From: Pseudomonas sp. ICMP 561
GTDB lineage: Bacteria; Pseudomonadota; Gammaproteobacteria; Pseudomonadales; Pseudomonadaceae
Assembly: GCF_002699985.1 (NCBI RefSeq)
Contig: NZ_LKBT01000005.1
Location: forward strand, 85,339 to 149,338
Length of the DNA: 64,000 nt
Reading direction: 5' to 3'
The notes beneath the pieces are model-generated. The model was not told the origin of the DNA. It saw only the letters and a list, made by a program, of their open reading frames with translations, and did no database searches. Positions 37,217 through 46,609 of this stretch are shown here, in pieces; the stretch's first letter is position 1; every line of letters begins with the position of its first letter. The position numbers were made by a program, and so were the translations under genes.

Positions 37217-37276
37217 TTGTAGGAGAGAATTCATTCGCGGATGTACCGACCTCTTCGTGAATGAGCTCTCTCCCAC
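37217..37276. repeat. REP-like inverted repeat, TGTAGGAG..TTCATTCGCG variant
   Basis: Imperfect arms TGTAGGAGAGAATTCATTCG and the complement CTTCGTGAATGAG..CTCCCACA. Related to 54855-54943. Confidence 0.7.
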
Positions 37277-37283
37277 AAAACGC

Positions 37284-37544
37284 TTAACCACGGCCCTGCT
37301 TGTACTCCACCAGCCCCGGCAACAGCTGTTTATCAATCGCCTGTCTGACCGCAGGCAAGATGGTCGCGCTGCCGGTCAGCATTTGTTCCACCAGCCGACG
37401 CAATGCAGTGGCGCGGTCTTCCGTCAGGCCGCATACAACTTGCGCGCAGGCCTGCTCGGCAGTTGCGCCAGCAGGCACTTCGAAGCCAATTGATCGTAAC
37501 TGGCTGATCAGATCTTCCTGGTCAATCAAGTCCGCGTGCATCAT
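37284..37544 (-). CDS. Small protein of unknown function
   Basis: Encodes 86 residues from ATG 37544, with GGAG about 9 nt upstream. A longer frame runs upstream but lacks support. The sequence is hydrophilic and alpha-helical (LISQLRSIGFEVPAGATAEQ, then TALRRLVEQMLTGSATILPA) and I do not recognise it. It has no signal or membrane segment. It is transcribed in the same direction as the two halovibrin-like lipoproteins upstream, 120 bp from the first stop, so it may belong to the same unit. Confidence 0.55.
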   Translation of the reverse strand: MMHADLIDQEDLISQLRSIGFEVPAGATAEQACAQVVCGLTEDRATALRRLVEQMLTGSATILPAVRQAIDKQLLPGLVEYKQGRG

Positions 37545-37664
37545 GTCGGGTGCTCCATTTCCTGTCGGGTATGGAGCGATTCTGGTAGCGGGCAGGCTTC
37601 TCGACAAGAGACGTTGTCCGGCATGGCTACGAACAGGTCGTTTTTGGCTGGATATCAACATTGA

Positions 37665-39197
37665 TCAAGGCTGAACCGCTTGATCCGCTGCGTTGTAGCT
37701 GAAAGGTCTGCCGTTGAGTTGCGCAACGTCGACCCTTATGACTGGCACCCAAAGGCCTGTCTTATTCTTGAACTTGGTTTGATAAGCCTTTGCGTCAGCC
37801 ACTGACGCTTGCGCTGTATTCCACCAGAAGGCTTCAATCGGCAGCTTGTTCCCGATGTCGGGTGCCCACGTGCTCACCATTACCTCATTCCATAGCGTTC
37901 TATACGAAATGTTTATGTTGGCGCGGGCTTGAATGCTCACCAGGAACTGCCCGGCATCTTGAGTACTCAATGAGCATTGATACCACCCAGCTGGCAGGGT
38001 CGCCGCGTAGGCATTCCACTGCGCTAAAGTTCGAACATTAACACTCGCGCATGAGCTCAAATCCGCAGCAATATTGCTTCTCGGTCTCAGGCCGCAACCC
38101 TTGTCCCGCGGATTTGTATTGGTTGAGGCGTTGTGAACATAGATGCACAGGTACTCGACGATCTTATTGGCCGCGATCGCTTTTTCCTGGGAGGTAAATA
38201 TCAATCCGCTATTGCGTGCAGGCGTAACATGGGCGTCGACTCTCATGTATGAAAAAGAGGTGCCGCCCAAGGCGATAGCGCCAGCAGATGGATTCCAAGG
38301 GTCAAAGTTGCCGTTGTCTGTTCCGCGTATTACTACCCCATTGCAGTAATACGCCGGCGTATTGCCCGGGCAACTTGCCCGAGTGTCGGTATACCGGGCA
38401 TTAAGCGCTGCCGCTATTGCTGCGCCATCGGAAGGGAGCGCATTTATTACCTCGATCGCAAGCGGATCTGAAATCTTGAGCGGATCATTACCGATACCCA
38501 CGCTGTAGGTCAAAACAGCCGTGCTTCCTACCTCCTTGGCTACCTCTGTTTTTGGAATTTCAAATGTCAGCGGGCGGGTAGCGCCTACCGTCTGCAGCGG
38601 AGCGTCATACTGGGATTTACCCTTCCAGCGCATGCCGACGTTGTGGCCGTTAGTAATGCCTGGATAGGTAGCGGTGACGGACACCGTCGCACCCATCGTT
38701 GCCAGATCCAGCTTGCCGTTAGGTGCTGCTGGCATGGCAGGCTTTGGATAATCACCGCCCGGTGCCGGGGTGCCGATGACTTTGATAGGCCGGGGTTGTG
38801 ATATCTCAAGCGGGTTGTCGCCCACTCCCACACTGTAGGTCAACACACCGGTGCCGCCAGCATCTTGGGCGATGGTGGTCTTTGGAATGGTGAACGCTAA
38901 TGGGCGGGTCGCGCCGACCGTCTGCACGGGGGCATTGTAGGTAGTTTTACCTGTCCATCGAAGCCCAACGTTATGACCGTTATTGATTGCGGGGTACGTA
39001 ACTTTAACGTTGGCATTAGCTCCAAGATTCTGAAGTACAAGTTCGCCATTGGGCGCTTCAGTTACCGTGGCTGGAGGAAGGTCCAGAGCTCGTGGATGTA
39101 ATTGCTCATCGGTCACCGATAATTGCTGCACTACGGAGCAGCTGCTTATCAGCAGGCACAGGCATAAGGCGGTTGTTTTATGTGTATGTGCAGTCAT
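37665..39197 (-). CDS. Lipoprotein with two Ig-like repeats and a halovibrin-like domain
   Basis: Encodes 510 residues. Signal peptide with lipobox ISSC; acylated Cys20. Ig-like repeats cover about 42-140 and 153-250, each with the pattern V.V.YP.I.NGHNVG.RW.GK..Y...VGATRP. Residues 258-510 resemble the halovibrin family: ARYTDTRASC at the start, then YYCNGVVIRGT, NFDPWNPSAGAI and GTSFSYMRVDAH, with conserved Cys. Halovibrins are secreted NAD-hydrolysing, ADP-ribosyltransferase-like proteins of Vibrio fischeri; assignment is from sequence pattern memory, not a search. Closely similar to the next gene at 39287, 89 bp upstream. Confidence 0.75.
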   Translation of the reverse strand: MTAHTHKTTALCLCLLISSCSVVQQLSVTDEQLHPRALDLPPATVTEAPNGELVLQNLGANANVKVTYPAINNGHNVGLRWTGKTTYNAPVQTVGATRPLAFTIPKTTIAQDAGGTGVLTYSVGVGDNPLEISQPRPIKVIGTPAPGGDYPKPAMPAAPNGKLDLATMGATVSVTATYPGITNGHNVGMRWKGKSQYDAPLQTVGATRPLTFEIPKTEVAKEVGSTAVLTYSVGIGNDPLKISDPLAIEVINALPSDGAAIAAALNARYTDTRASCPGNTPAYYCNGVVIRGTDNGNFDPWNPSAGAIALGGTSFSYMRVDAHVTPARNSGLIFTSQEKAIAANKIVEYLCIYVHNASTNTNPRDKGCGLRPRSNIAADLSSCASVNVRTLAQWNAYAATLPAGWYQCSLSTQDAGQFLVSIQARANINISYRTLWNEVMVSTWAPDIGNKLPIEAFWWNTAQASVADAKAYQTKFKNKTGLWVPVIRVDVAQLNGRPFSYNAADQAVQP

Positions 39198-39286
39198 GGT
39201 GACCTCGAGTTGAACGGCTGGGCTAAGTTGCAGGCGTTCCTGGCAAGCAACCCACCAGAATCAACGCTTCATTGGATGGGTTTCAC

Positions 39287-40849
39287 TTAAGGCTGAACCG
39301 CTTGATCCGCCGATTGATAGCTAAACGGTTTGGCATTTATCTGCGTGAAGTCGAGGCGGATGACGGGCACCCAAAGCCCGGTGTTGGTTTTGAATTTGGT
39401 TTGATAGATTTTGGCTTCTTCCAGCGATGCCGGAACGCCGGTCTTCCAGAAGAACGCTTCAAGTGGCAGTCTGGCGCCGTAACTCTGTGGCCAGGTGGCA
39501 ACCATTATTTCGTTCCAATTGGTCGGCCAGACCTGAGTTTGGCGCGCTGCAATGCTGACTTGAAACTGAGCCGGATCCTGGGTGCTCAATGAGCATTGAT
39601 ATGACGGGCCCGGTTTGGGGGTGGTATAAGCGATCCACTGTTCCAGTGTTCGCACATTCACAGCAGCGCACGAACTCAAGTCCACAGCGGAGATACTTCG
39701 CACTCTAATGCCGCAGCCCTTGTCCGTGCGGCCTCCACTCAGTGTTGCCGCATCGTTGGCGTAAATGCAGACATAGTCCACTGGTTTGTTGGCGGCGATG
39801 GCATCAGCCTGAGCTGAAAAAATAAAACCACTATGGTGATAAAGCGTCACGATGCGCGCATCGGCTCTCATGTATGAAAAAGATACGCCGCCTAGTGTGA
39901 TTGCACTGGGGGCGGGGTCCCAAACGTTGTAATTGCCATTAATTGTGGAACGAATAATGACACCGTTGCAGTAAAAAGACGGGGTGTTGCCAGCGCAACT
40001 GGTTGCCGTGTTGCGATACCGGGTATTAATTGCCTCCGCGATGGCTGCGCCATCGGAGGGCAGTGCATTCACGACTTCGATAGGCCGCGGGTTGGAGAAT
40101 TTCAGTGGGTCATCACCAACGCCGACGCTATAGGTAAAAACCCCTGTGCCACCCAGATCTTTTGCGATTTCTGCCTTGGGAATGACAAAGACCAGCGGCC
40201 GGGTGGCGCCAACTGTCTGAATAGGGCGAATGTCATAAATGGCCTTGCCCGTCCACCGCATCCCGACCGTGTGCCCATTGGTGATGGACGGGTAGGTTGC
40301 GGTGATGGTTACCGTTTCCCCCGCCGTGGCCAGATCAAGCTTGCCGTTGGGAGCGGAGGGCACGGTTGGGGGGGGATAGTCAGGATTGGGAACAGGTGTG
40401 CCAATGACCCGGATTGAAAGCGGTTGCGAAAACTCAAACGGATTGTCGCCGACCTTCACGCTATAGGTGATTACACCTGTACCACCGGCATCCAGCGCAA
40501 GGGTTGTTTTTGGAATGGTGAACGCTACCGGGCGAGCTGTCCCTACGGGTTTATGGGGTGCGTTATAGGTGGTTTTACCTGTCCAGCGAAGTCCTACGTC
40601 GTGGGTGTTGGCAATCGCGGGATAAGTGAACGTAACGTTGGCATTGACCCCCAGATTTTCTAGCACCAACTCCCCATTGGGGGCTTCTGTCATGGTGGCT
40701 TTTGGCAGATCCAGAGCAAGGGGGTGTAGTTGCCCTTGTGACGTTGTGGTTTGACCATTTTTATCAGGCGGGTCCGGCAGATCAGAGGCGCAACCATGGA
40801 TGAGCAGACCTATAAACAGTAAGGCGGCCACACGGGCGTTGATAATCAT
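39287..40849 (-). CDS. Lipoprotein with two Ig-like repeats and a halovibrin-like domain (paralogue)
   Basis: Encodes 520 residues, an evident paralogue of the protein at 37665. Lipobox IHGC with Cys20, two Ig-like repeats (about 53-150 and 163-260), then a halovibrin-like C-terminal region. That region has INTRYRNTATSC, FYCNGVIIRST, NYNVWDPAPSAI and GVSFSYMRADAR. The tail KTNTGLWVPVIRLDFTQIN parallels the sister protein. The tandem arrangement with the same order of modules points to gene duplication. Both are probably cotranscribed leftward; surface exposure is likely, but the enzyme activity and target are inference. Confidence 0.75.
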   Translation of the reverse strand: MIINARVAALLFIGLLIHGCASDLPDPPDKNGQTTTSQGQLHPLALDLPKATMTEAPNGELVLENLGVNANVTFTYPAIANTHDVGLRWTGKTTYNAPHKPVGTARPVAFTIPKTTLALDAGGTGVITYSVKVGDNPFEFSQPLSIRVIGTPVPNPDYPPPTVPSAPNGKLDLATAGETVTITATYPSITNGHTVGMRWTGKAIYDIRPIQTVGATRPLVFVIPKAEIAKDLGGTGVFTYSVGVGDDPLKFSNPRPIEVVNALPSDGAAIAEAINTRYRNTATSCAGNTPSFYCNGVIIRSTINGNYNVWDPAPSAITLGGVSFSYMRADARIVTLYHHSGFIFSAQADAIAANKPVDYVCIYANDAATLSGGRTDKGCGIRVRSISAVDLSSCAAVNVRTLEQWIAYTTPKPGPSYQCSLSTQDPAQFQVSIAARQTQVWPTNWNEIMVATWPQSYGARLPLEAFFWKTGVPASLEEAKIYQTKFKTNTGLWVPVIRLDFTQINAKPFSYQSADQAVQP

Positions 40850-41180
40850 CTTGGGCTTCCATGCCTACAGCAGTGGGCACCTTATAAAGCTGGCGGACTT
40901 GAAGGGGGGTTAAGGCGAGCTAATTGTTGTTTGCCTGAATTTTAGGTTAGGTCCTCGTTAAATAGTTGTCCATTGATATCATTCAAGTTCATAAAATGAA
41001 TCGCGATGGTAATGTTTTTTTTGATGCCAAATAGTAAGTTGAATGGCGACGCTGTTGCAGGCTTGTGAAGTTTTTTTGTTTTAGTGTTAGTCCGCTATAG
41101 CAAAATGAGATATGGGTTCTTAGCGTTAACTGTCATGCGTAAAAAAGGCCCGCAAAGGGCCTTTCAAAAAATCTCAACGA
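40850..41180. other. Spacer between lipoprotein and first autotransporter
   Basis: About 330 bp of AT-rich sequence, probably holding the promoter of the leftward lipoprotein unit. It contains only the autotransporter terminator at 41141-41164; no palindrome of the 47116 type is seen. Confidence 0.5.
41141..41164 (-). terminator. Rho-independent terminator of the first autotransporter
   Basis: Minus-strand arms AAAGGCCC and GGGCCTTT around a 5-nt loop, followed by a T-run (the A6 at 41141-41146), 17 bp after the stop. Confidence 0.85.
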
Positions 41181-43436
41181 TTACCAGTTGTAGCGCACAC
41201 CCACATTAACGCCCCACGGCTGTTCGATGTTATTGCCTTTCATGTAATCAAAGTCTGCATGCACTTGCAGTACATCCGTCAATTGCGCCGCAACCCCTGC
41301 ACCCAGTTCCACACGGGTACCCGACAGGTCGTTATGAAACCGGGACTCGTTGATCGTCACCTTGTTGGAGGTCACAAACTCACGGGCCACGGCGGCCTTG
41401 ACATAAGGCTGTACAAAACCGCCCTCTTTCAAGGCAAATTTGCGGCCTGCGTGGCTACCGACTTTGCCGAGCACCGAGTCAGCCTGGTTGCTGCTGGCGT
41501 CCATACCGTTATCCAGCGTGTAGTCTTCACCACTGACCCACAGCGTCGACACTTGTGCATAAGGCTCAACAAACCAGCCATCATCAAAGCTGATGTGCTT
41601 ACCGGCTTCAACCGAACCGCCCACGCCGTGGTTGGTGTAATCACCTTTGGTTTTTGCTCCGTCGCGCATCGTCACATCGGCGGAGTTTTGAAAGCGGTTG
41701 GCTTTGATCAACGCATCAATGTAGAAGCCGTTATCCAGTAGCCAGGTGCTGTAAGCACCCACGTAGTAACTGTCGATCTTGCCCTTGTTACCCTGCTTGA
41801 GGTCCAGATTGGACTTGCTGTAACCGCCCATCAGACCTACCAGCCACTGACCATTGCTGCTGGCGACTGGCATGTCGGCACCAAACGAAATGCCTTGCTG
41901 TTGCTGGGAGTATTCAACGCCACTGCCGGCCGACATGTTGTATTTGTTGCCATAGGTGCGCATCCAGCCGCCACCTTCGTTGCTGCCGATACGCAGTTCG
42001 CCCATACGGCTACGCAGTGTGGCAGACTCGCCGTACCAGACAGTAGGCGCTGCGCTGAACAAGCCGATGGCGACTTCTGTGCTTTTTGATATCTCACCGG
42101 TTTGTACCAGGAACCAGTCATTGCCGCCCGTACCGTTCGCACGTTGTTCCAGTGCGTAGGCGTAAGTGCCGGTATCCACGAGACCGTCTTCGCTGTCGAC
42201 TGCAAATTGCGCGTCGCCGCCTTCGATATGCACCAATTGGCGATCCGCATCCCCCGCTTTTGGGTTGGCACCCGTGTTTTCGACCAGCAACTTGTGGTTG
42301 CCAGTTGCTGTTCCGGACACATTAAGTTGGTCGCCTGCATTGGCAGCCAGATCGGTGCCCAGTGCGAAGGTGCCGCTACCGTTCAGTTCGGTGACATCCA
42401 GTTGATGAAAACTGGCGTTGCCATCGGTGCCGCGCAGATCAACCAGACCATCGTTCAGGCTAAGTTTGCCTACGGTTGAATTGCCTTCCATGACCCAGCG
42501 CGACGAATCGTCGATGGTCAGTGAAGTGGCGTTGGTGATGGTGCCGGTCAGGCTCGCATGGTTTTTCAGATCCAGATCTACAACCGACCCACTCTCGACC
42601 AATACATCGCCGATCAAACGGCTGTTGTTGACGTTGAACTGGACGGTGGAATTCTTCTCGACTTCGAGAATCACGCCGTTGCCACCCGTCAGGGTCGAGC
42701 CATTGTTGACGTCGATGGCTGCAACCGAATTCGGCCTGGTACCTTCCGAAACAAAAATGGCGCTGCCGGTTTTGCCGGTAACCGATGAGTTGTCCAGCTT
42801 CAGGGTGCTCTTTTCGGAGTTCGCGAACTGGTCGGAGAGCATCACGATGCCACGATTGTCGCCCGTGATGCTACTGCCGTTTTGTACGTTAGCCGTCGCC
42901 CCTACCAGGACCATACCTACGCCGCCGTCAATAGCGCCATCGATACCCGTGCCAGTGCCATAAACCGAAGTTCCGTCCAGCGTGACGATGCTGTTGAATG
43001 AAGCTGATACACCACGCGTTACACCCTGGATCACACTATTGACGGCAGTGATTTTCGATCCGGTCAAGAGGCCGTTGATATCTGTGACGCCAATAATCCC
43101 GTAAGAAGCAGTAGAGGTGACATTGGTGTTGGTCAGCGTTACATCGCTGTCTGTCAGCAATATACCGCTCGTTGTCGATGTTGTTACGGAACCTCCGTCA
43201 ATAGTGATATTAGAGCCGGTAGTAGCCTGGATAGCATCGGTCTTTCCACCCGGCGTGATTACCAGGGTAGCGCTACGGAGGGACCAGTCTTCTACGGTGT
43301 CGCCATCATTAACAGTTGCCGATTCACCAGGGGCTAGCGCTGCGGCTCCAGCGGGATCAATGGTCGCGAAAGCAAGGCCAATTGCCAGCGCTAGAGAGGT
43401 AGAAGGTTTGCGAAGAGCAAACTTGGTAATACACAT
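41181..43436 (-). CDS. Type Va autotransporter, pertactin-like passenger
   Basis: Encodes 751 residues. A signal peptide of about 32 residues (ALAIGLAFATIDPAGAAALA) is followed by a passenger made of short beta-helix-type repeats (VTLTNTNVTS, TLKLDNSSVTG, IDVNNGSTLTGGNG). The C-terminal ~280-residue autotransporter barrel begins around FSAAPTVWYGESATLRSRM and ends in VNVGVRYNW, an aromatic C terminus recognised by the outer-membrane assembly machinery. The passenger lacks obvious protease or lipase residues, so an adhesin role is likely but unproven. ATG 43436 follows AAGGTG. It shares its design with the larger gene at 43865. Confidence 0.93.
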   Translation of the reverse strand: MCITKFALRKPSTSLALAIGLAFATIDPAGAAALAPGESATVNDGDTVEDWSLRSATLVITPGGKTDAIQATTGSNITIDGGSVTTSTTSGILLTDSDVTLTNTNVTSTASYGIIGVTDINGLLTGSKITAVNSVIQGVTRGVSASFNSIVTLDGTSVYGTGTGIDGAIDGGVGMVLVGATANVQNGSSITGDNRGIVMLSDQFANSEKSTLKLDNSSVTGKTGSAIFVSEGTRPNSVAAIDVNNGSTLTGGNGVILEVEKNSTVQFNVNNSRLIGDVLVESGSVVDLDLKNHASLTGTITNATSLTIDDSSRWVMEGNSTVGKLSLNDGLVDLRGTDGNASFHQLDVTELNGSGTFALGTDLAANAGDQLNVSGTATGNHKLLVENTGANPKAGDADRQLVHIEGGDAQFAVDSEDGLVDTGTYAYALEQRANGTGGNDWFLVQTGEISKSTEVAIGLFSAAPTVWYGESATLRSRMGELRIGSNEGGGWMRTYGNKYNMSAGSGVEYSQQQQGISFGADMPVASSNGQWLVGLMGGYSKSNLDLKQGNKGKIDSYYVGAYSTWLLDNGFYIDALIKANRFQNSADVTMRDGAKTKGDYTNHGVGGSVEAGKHISFDDGWFVEPYAQVSTLWVSGEDYTLDNGMDASSNQADSVLGKVGSHAGRKFALKEGGFVQPYVKAAVAREFVTSNKVTINESRFHNDLSGTRVELGAGVAAQLTDVLQVHADFDYMKGNNIEQPWGVNVGVRYNW

Positions 43437-43864
43437 GTAACGACACCTTGCATTGAAAACAATGCTGCTTGTTTAAAAGAGGCGCCATTTAATAGAAATG
43501 GACTACAGAAATATCTGAGGACATTCCTTTAATCTTGTAGGAAATTTCCTTATTTATGTTTGTAGAGGCTATTTTAGGAACTTTAGGGTAGGCGGTCTGA
43601 ATAGCCCGACACTTGCAGGGGGGGGACGCGAATGGTAACGGGTTGAATTGTTATCAGTCAGGGCTGCGATGGAGGCCCGTGGTGGAACCGTCTTTAGACC
43701 GGGAAGCGGTATTTCTGACGACTTATTAATCAGCGACTGGCCCGGGCTCCTCCCGGCGAAAGCCAGTCCTGCGAGTCGGATCAAGCTTGCGGGCAGACGT
43801 AGAATCCTTCACTGGCGAGCGCCACTCGGGCCACAGCCTTTTTGTTCACGGACGCGACGCGTTC
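43437..43864. other. Spacer with degenerate REP remnant
   Basis: A decayed REP (about 43686-43772: AACCGTCTTTAGACCGGGAA and CTCCCGGCGAAAGCCAGTCC) lies between the two autotransporter genes. The promoter of the first autotransporter should be in the right-most 100 bp next to 43436. No other gene is seen. Confidence 0.5.
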
Positions 43865-46609
43865 CTACCACGAATAGCGCAGACCTGCATTCACCCCCCA
43901 CGGTTGTTCGATGTTGTCACCATTGCTGTGATCGATATCGGCGTGCAACTGAAGGACGCTGGTCAGTTGCGCTACCACCCCGATGCCCACTTCACCACGT
44001 GTACCGGACAAATCGTTATTGAAGGTGTTGTCGTTAACATTGACCTTGTTGTTTTTGGCAAACTCCTGCGCTATTGCGACCTTTGCATAAGGCTGCACAA
44101 ACCCTCCTTTTGTGAGAGGGAACGTACGGCCAAAATGGGTCCCGACCTTGCCCAAAAAAGAATCCGCCCTATTACTGTCAGCCTCCAGGCCATTGTCCAG
44201 ACGGTAATCCTCGCCTTCTACCCACAAGGCGGATACCTGAGCGTAGGGCTCGACGAACCAACGGTCAGCCAGTTGGATGTGTTTACCTGTTTCCACTGAA
44301 GCGCCCACGCCATATGTGTCGTAATCGCCTTCCGACCGTTCGCCATCACTCATGCGAGCATCGGCTTTATTACTGAATCGGTTAGCCTTGAGCACCGCAT
44401 CAACGTAATAACCCGAGGTCGACAACCAGGTGCTGTATAAGCCGGCATAGTAACTGTCCACGTCGCCCGTCGAGCCGCGCCGCAGGTTCAGGTCTGAATG
44501 GCTATAACCGGCCATTACACCTATTAACCATTGTCCGTTAGAGGAGGGCAGTGCAGTGTCGACACCCAGGGAGATCCCACTCTGGTTCTGCGAATAATCA
44601 ACACCATCGCTCGTTGCGATATTGAACCTGTTGCCGTAAGTCCGCGCCCAGGCGCCGCCTTGATCATGACCATTGCGCAGTTCGCCCATGCGGCTGCGCA
44701 GGGTGGACAGTTCGCCATACCACACGGTGGGTGCGGCGCTGAACAGGGCGACAACGGTTTGCGCACTTGGCGTCGGGATGGGCTCGCCAGCATCATCTTG
44801 CGCCTGCACCAGAAACCAGTCCGTGCCGCGCTGTTCCAGTTGATACGTAAATGCCCCTGCATCCACAGTGTCGCCCTGAACCGCAAACGCTGCGTCGCCG
44901 CTGCCCGTGTGCACAAGCTGCTGCGCGTAAGTCTCCTGGACCGGGTCAACGCCAGTGTTCTGGACTTGCAGGACGTGGCTGCCGGTTGCATTACCCGTGA
45001 TGTTGATCAGGTCACTTTGATGCGCCGCCAAGTCCGTACCAAGTGCAAAGTTGCCGCTGCCTGACAGGCTGCCCAGGGTCAGCGTCTTGAATGCCGGATT
45101 ACCCCCGCGCAAATTTACCGTCCCGCCAGCAATGGCCAGGCTGCCCAAGCTTGAACTGTTGGTCATGTTCCAGACCGAGGTGCTGTCAATGTTCATCGCT
45201 TGAGCGTTGGTGACGGTGCCGCTCAATACGCCCGTGTTGGCAAGGGTGATCGTTGCCGGGGTGGACGCATCCTGCACGATGTCACCCGTCATTGTGCTGC
45301 TGTTGATGTTGAGTGCACCTATGTTGTTCAGTTGCCCGGTGATCACAGCATTGTTGGTCAGCGTAACACTGGCAATCGAGCCGCTGTCCTGGTTAACGCC
45401 TCCGGTGAGGGTACTGTTGTCCAGAGTCAAGCTGCCGATATTAGTCAGTTGCCCGTTCCAGCTGGAATTGTTAGTCATCGCTACAGATGCGGTGCTTGCG
45501 GCTGGCACCGTGACGTCTCCGGTTACCGTGCTGTTGTCCATGTTGACGCTACTGATATTGCTCAGGTTGCCGGTCAGGCTACTGCTGTTCATGTTCAGGC
45601 TGGCGATGTTGGTCAGTTGCCCGTTCCAGCTGGAATTGTTAGTCATCGCTATAGATGCGGTGCTTGCGGCTGGCACCGTGACGTCTCCGGTTACCGAGCT
45701 ATTGTCCATGTTGACGCTACTGATATTGCTCAGGTTGCCGGTCAGGCTGGCGCTGTTGCGCAAGGTGATGTTGGTGGTGGACGCCGCCACGGCTGACACG
45801 TCGCCGTTCAACTGGCTGTTATCGACGATAAGGTCTGCTAATGCATTGGCAGCCACATTGAGAATAATGCCGTTGCCCGCTGTTAGCGTCGAGCCGTTCT
45901 GCACCGTTATCGACGCGGTGGTGATCGCCGCATCACCGACCACCAGAATAGCGTCGCCGTTGGTGCCGACCACAGAAGAATTATCCAGAGTGAGTACCGG
46001 CAGATTGGAGCCAGCGAATTGATCTGTCACCAGTATTACACCTCGGTTAGCGCCGGTAACCGAGCTGTTTTTCAGGTTGGCGGTCGCGCCCACGACGGTC
46101 ATGCCGAGGCCCCCTGAACTCGGGCCGCCGGTGCCCGATCCAGTGCCTATGACCTGAGAGTCTGTCAGGTCCAGTTGACTTCTGAACGTCAAGTTGACGC
46201 CGCGTACAGCACCGGTGATTACTGTGCTGGAGACCGCCGCGGTATTGCCTGTCCCAGGCGTTACGTTATTGGTGATCAACTCCAGACCAAAGTTGACACT
46301 GGAGGTGATGGTCGACCCTGCAATGGTGGCTGTGCTATTGCTGAGGGACACGCCTTTGGTGACGGTGCTGTCTGTCGTCGCTCCGTCCATGATCAACGTG
46401 GAGGCAGTACCCCCGGCGATACTTTGTGTGATTGCGCCCGGTGTCACGGTCAATGTGGCGCCTGTCAGCGTCCAGCTTTCTGCTGGTGTTCCGGCATTGA
46501 CGGTTTCTGATTCCCCGGGCCCAAGCACCCTCGCCTGTAAGGGGCTGGCGCAGGCCACGGTCAATACGGAGGGTATGAGGTAGCATTTGCACAAACAGTT
46601 GATATTCAT
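43865..46609 (-). CDS. Type Va autotransporter with repeat-rich passenger
   Basis: Encodes 914 residues. Signal peptide to about residue 26 (LTVACASPLQA). The N terminus after it, VLGPGESETVN, parallels the ALAPGESATVN of the gene at 41181. The passenger contains a 56-residue tandem duplication (units with NMDNSSVTGDVTVPAAST and NNSSWNGQLTNI) on a beta-helix frame. The barrel begins near FSAAPTVWYGELSTLRSRM and ends GLRYSW. Passengers of this type usually stay on the surface; the two genes look like paralogues of differing passenger length. ATG 46609 follows AGGGAGA. Confidence 0.93.
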   Translation of the reverse strand: MNINCLCKCYLIPSVLTVACASPLQARVLGPGESETVNAGTPAESWTLTGATLTVTPGAITQSIAGGTASTLIMDGATTDSTVTKGVSLSNSTATIAGSTITSSVNFGLELITNNVTPGTGNTAAVSSTVITGAVRGVNLTFRSQLDLTDSQVIGTGSGTGGPSSGGLGMTVVGATANLKNSSVTGANRGVILVTDQFAGSNLPVLTLDNSSVVGTNGDAILVVGDAAITTASITVQNGSTLTAGNGIILNVAANALADLIVDNSQLNGDVSAVAASTTNITLRNSASLTGNLSNISSVNMDNSSVTGDVTVPAASTASIAMTNNSSWNGQLTNIASLNMNSSSLTGNLSNISSVNMDNSTVTGDVTVPAASTASVAMTNNSSWNGQLTNIGSLTLDNSTLTGGVNQDSGSIASVTLTNNAVITGQLNNIGALNINSSTMTGDIVQDASTPATITLANTGVLSGTVTNAQAMNIDSTSVWNMTNSSSLGSLAIAGGTVNLRGGNPAFKTLTLGSLSGSGNFALGTDLAAHQSDLINITGNATGSHVLQVQNTGVDPVQETYAQQLVHTGSGDAAFAVQGDTVDAGAFTYQLEQRGTDWFLVQAQDDAGEPIPTPSAQTVVALFSAAPTVWYGELSTLRSRMGELRNGHDQGGAWARTYGNRFNIATSDGVDYSQNQSGISLGVDTALPSSNGQWLIGVMAGYSHSDLNLRRGSTGDVDSYYAGLYSTWLSTSGYYVDAVLKANRFSNKADARMSDGERSEGDYDTYGVGASVETGKHIQLADRWFVEPYAQVSALWVEGEDYRLDNGLEADSNRADSFLGKVGTHFGRTFPLTKGGFVQPYAKVAIAQEFAKNNKVNVNDNTFNNDLSGTRGEVGIGVVAQLTSVLQLHADIDHSNGDNIEQPWGVNAGLRYSW
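45444..45748 (-). repeat. Tandem 168-bp coding repeat in the autotransporter passenger
   Basis: Two copies with 168-bp period (45444-45611 and 45612 to about 45748, the second incomplete) nearly identical at DNA level, coding for 56-residue units. Near-identity including synonymous positions suggests recent duplication; repeat number may vary between strains. Confidence 0.8.

Noticed and set aside
43865..46609. Plus-strand frames within the autotransporter (for example 45207-46022)
   Set aside because: Antisense of tandem coding repeats, which creates long repetitive open frames.
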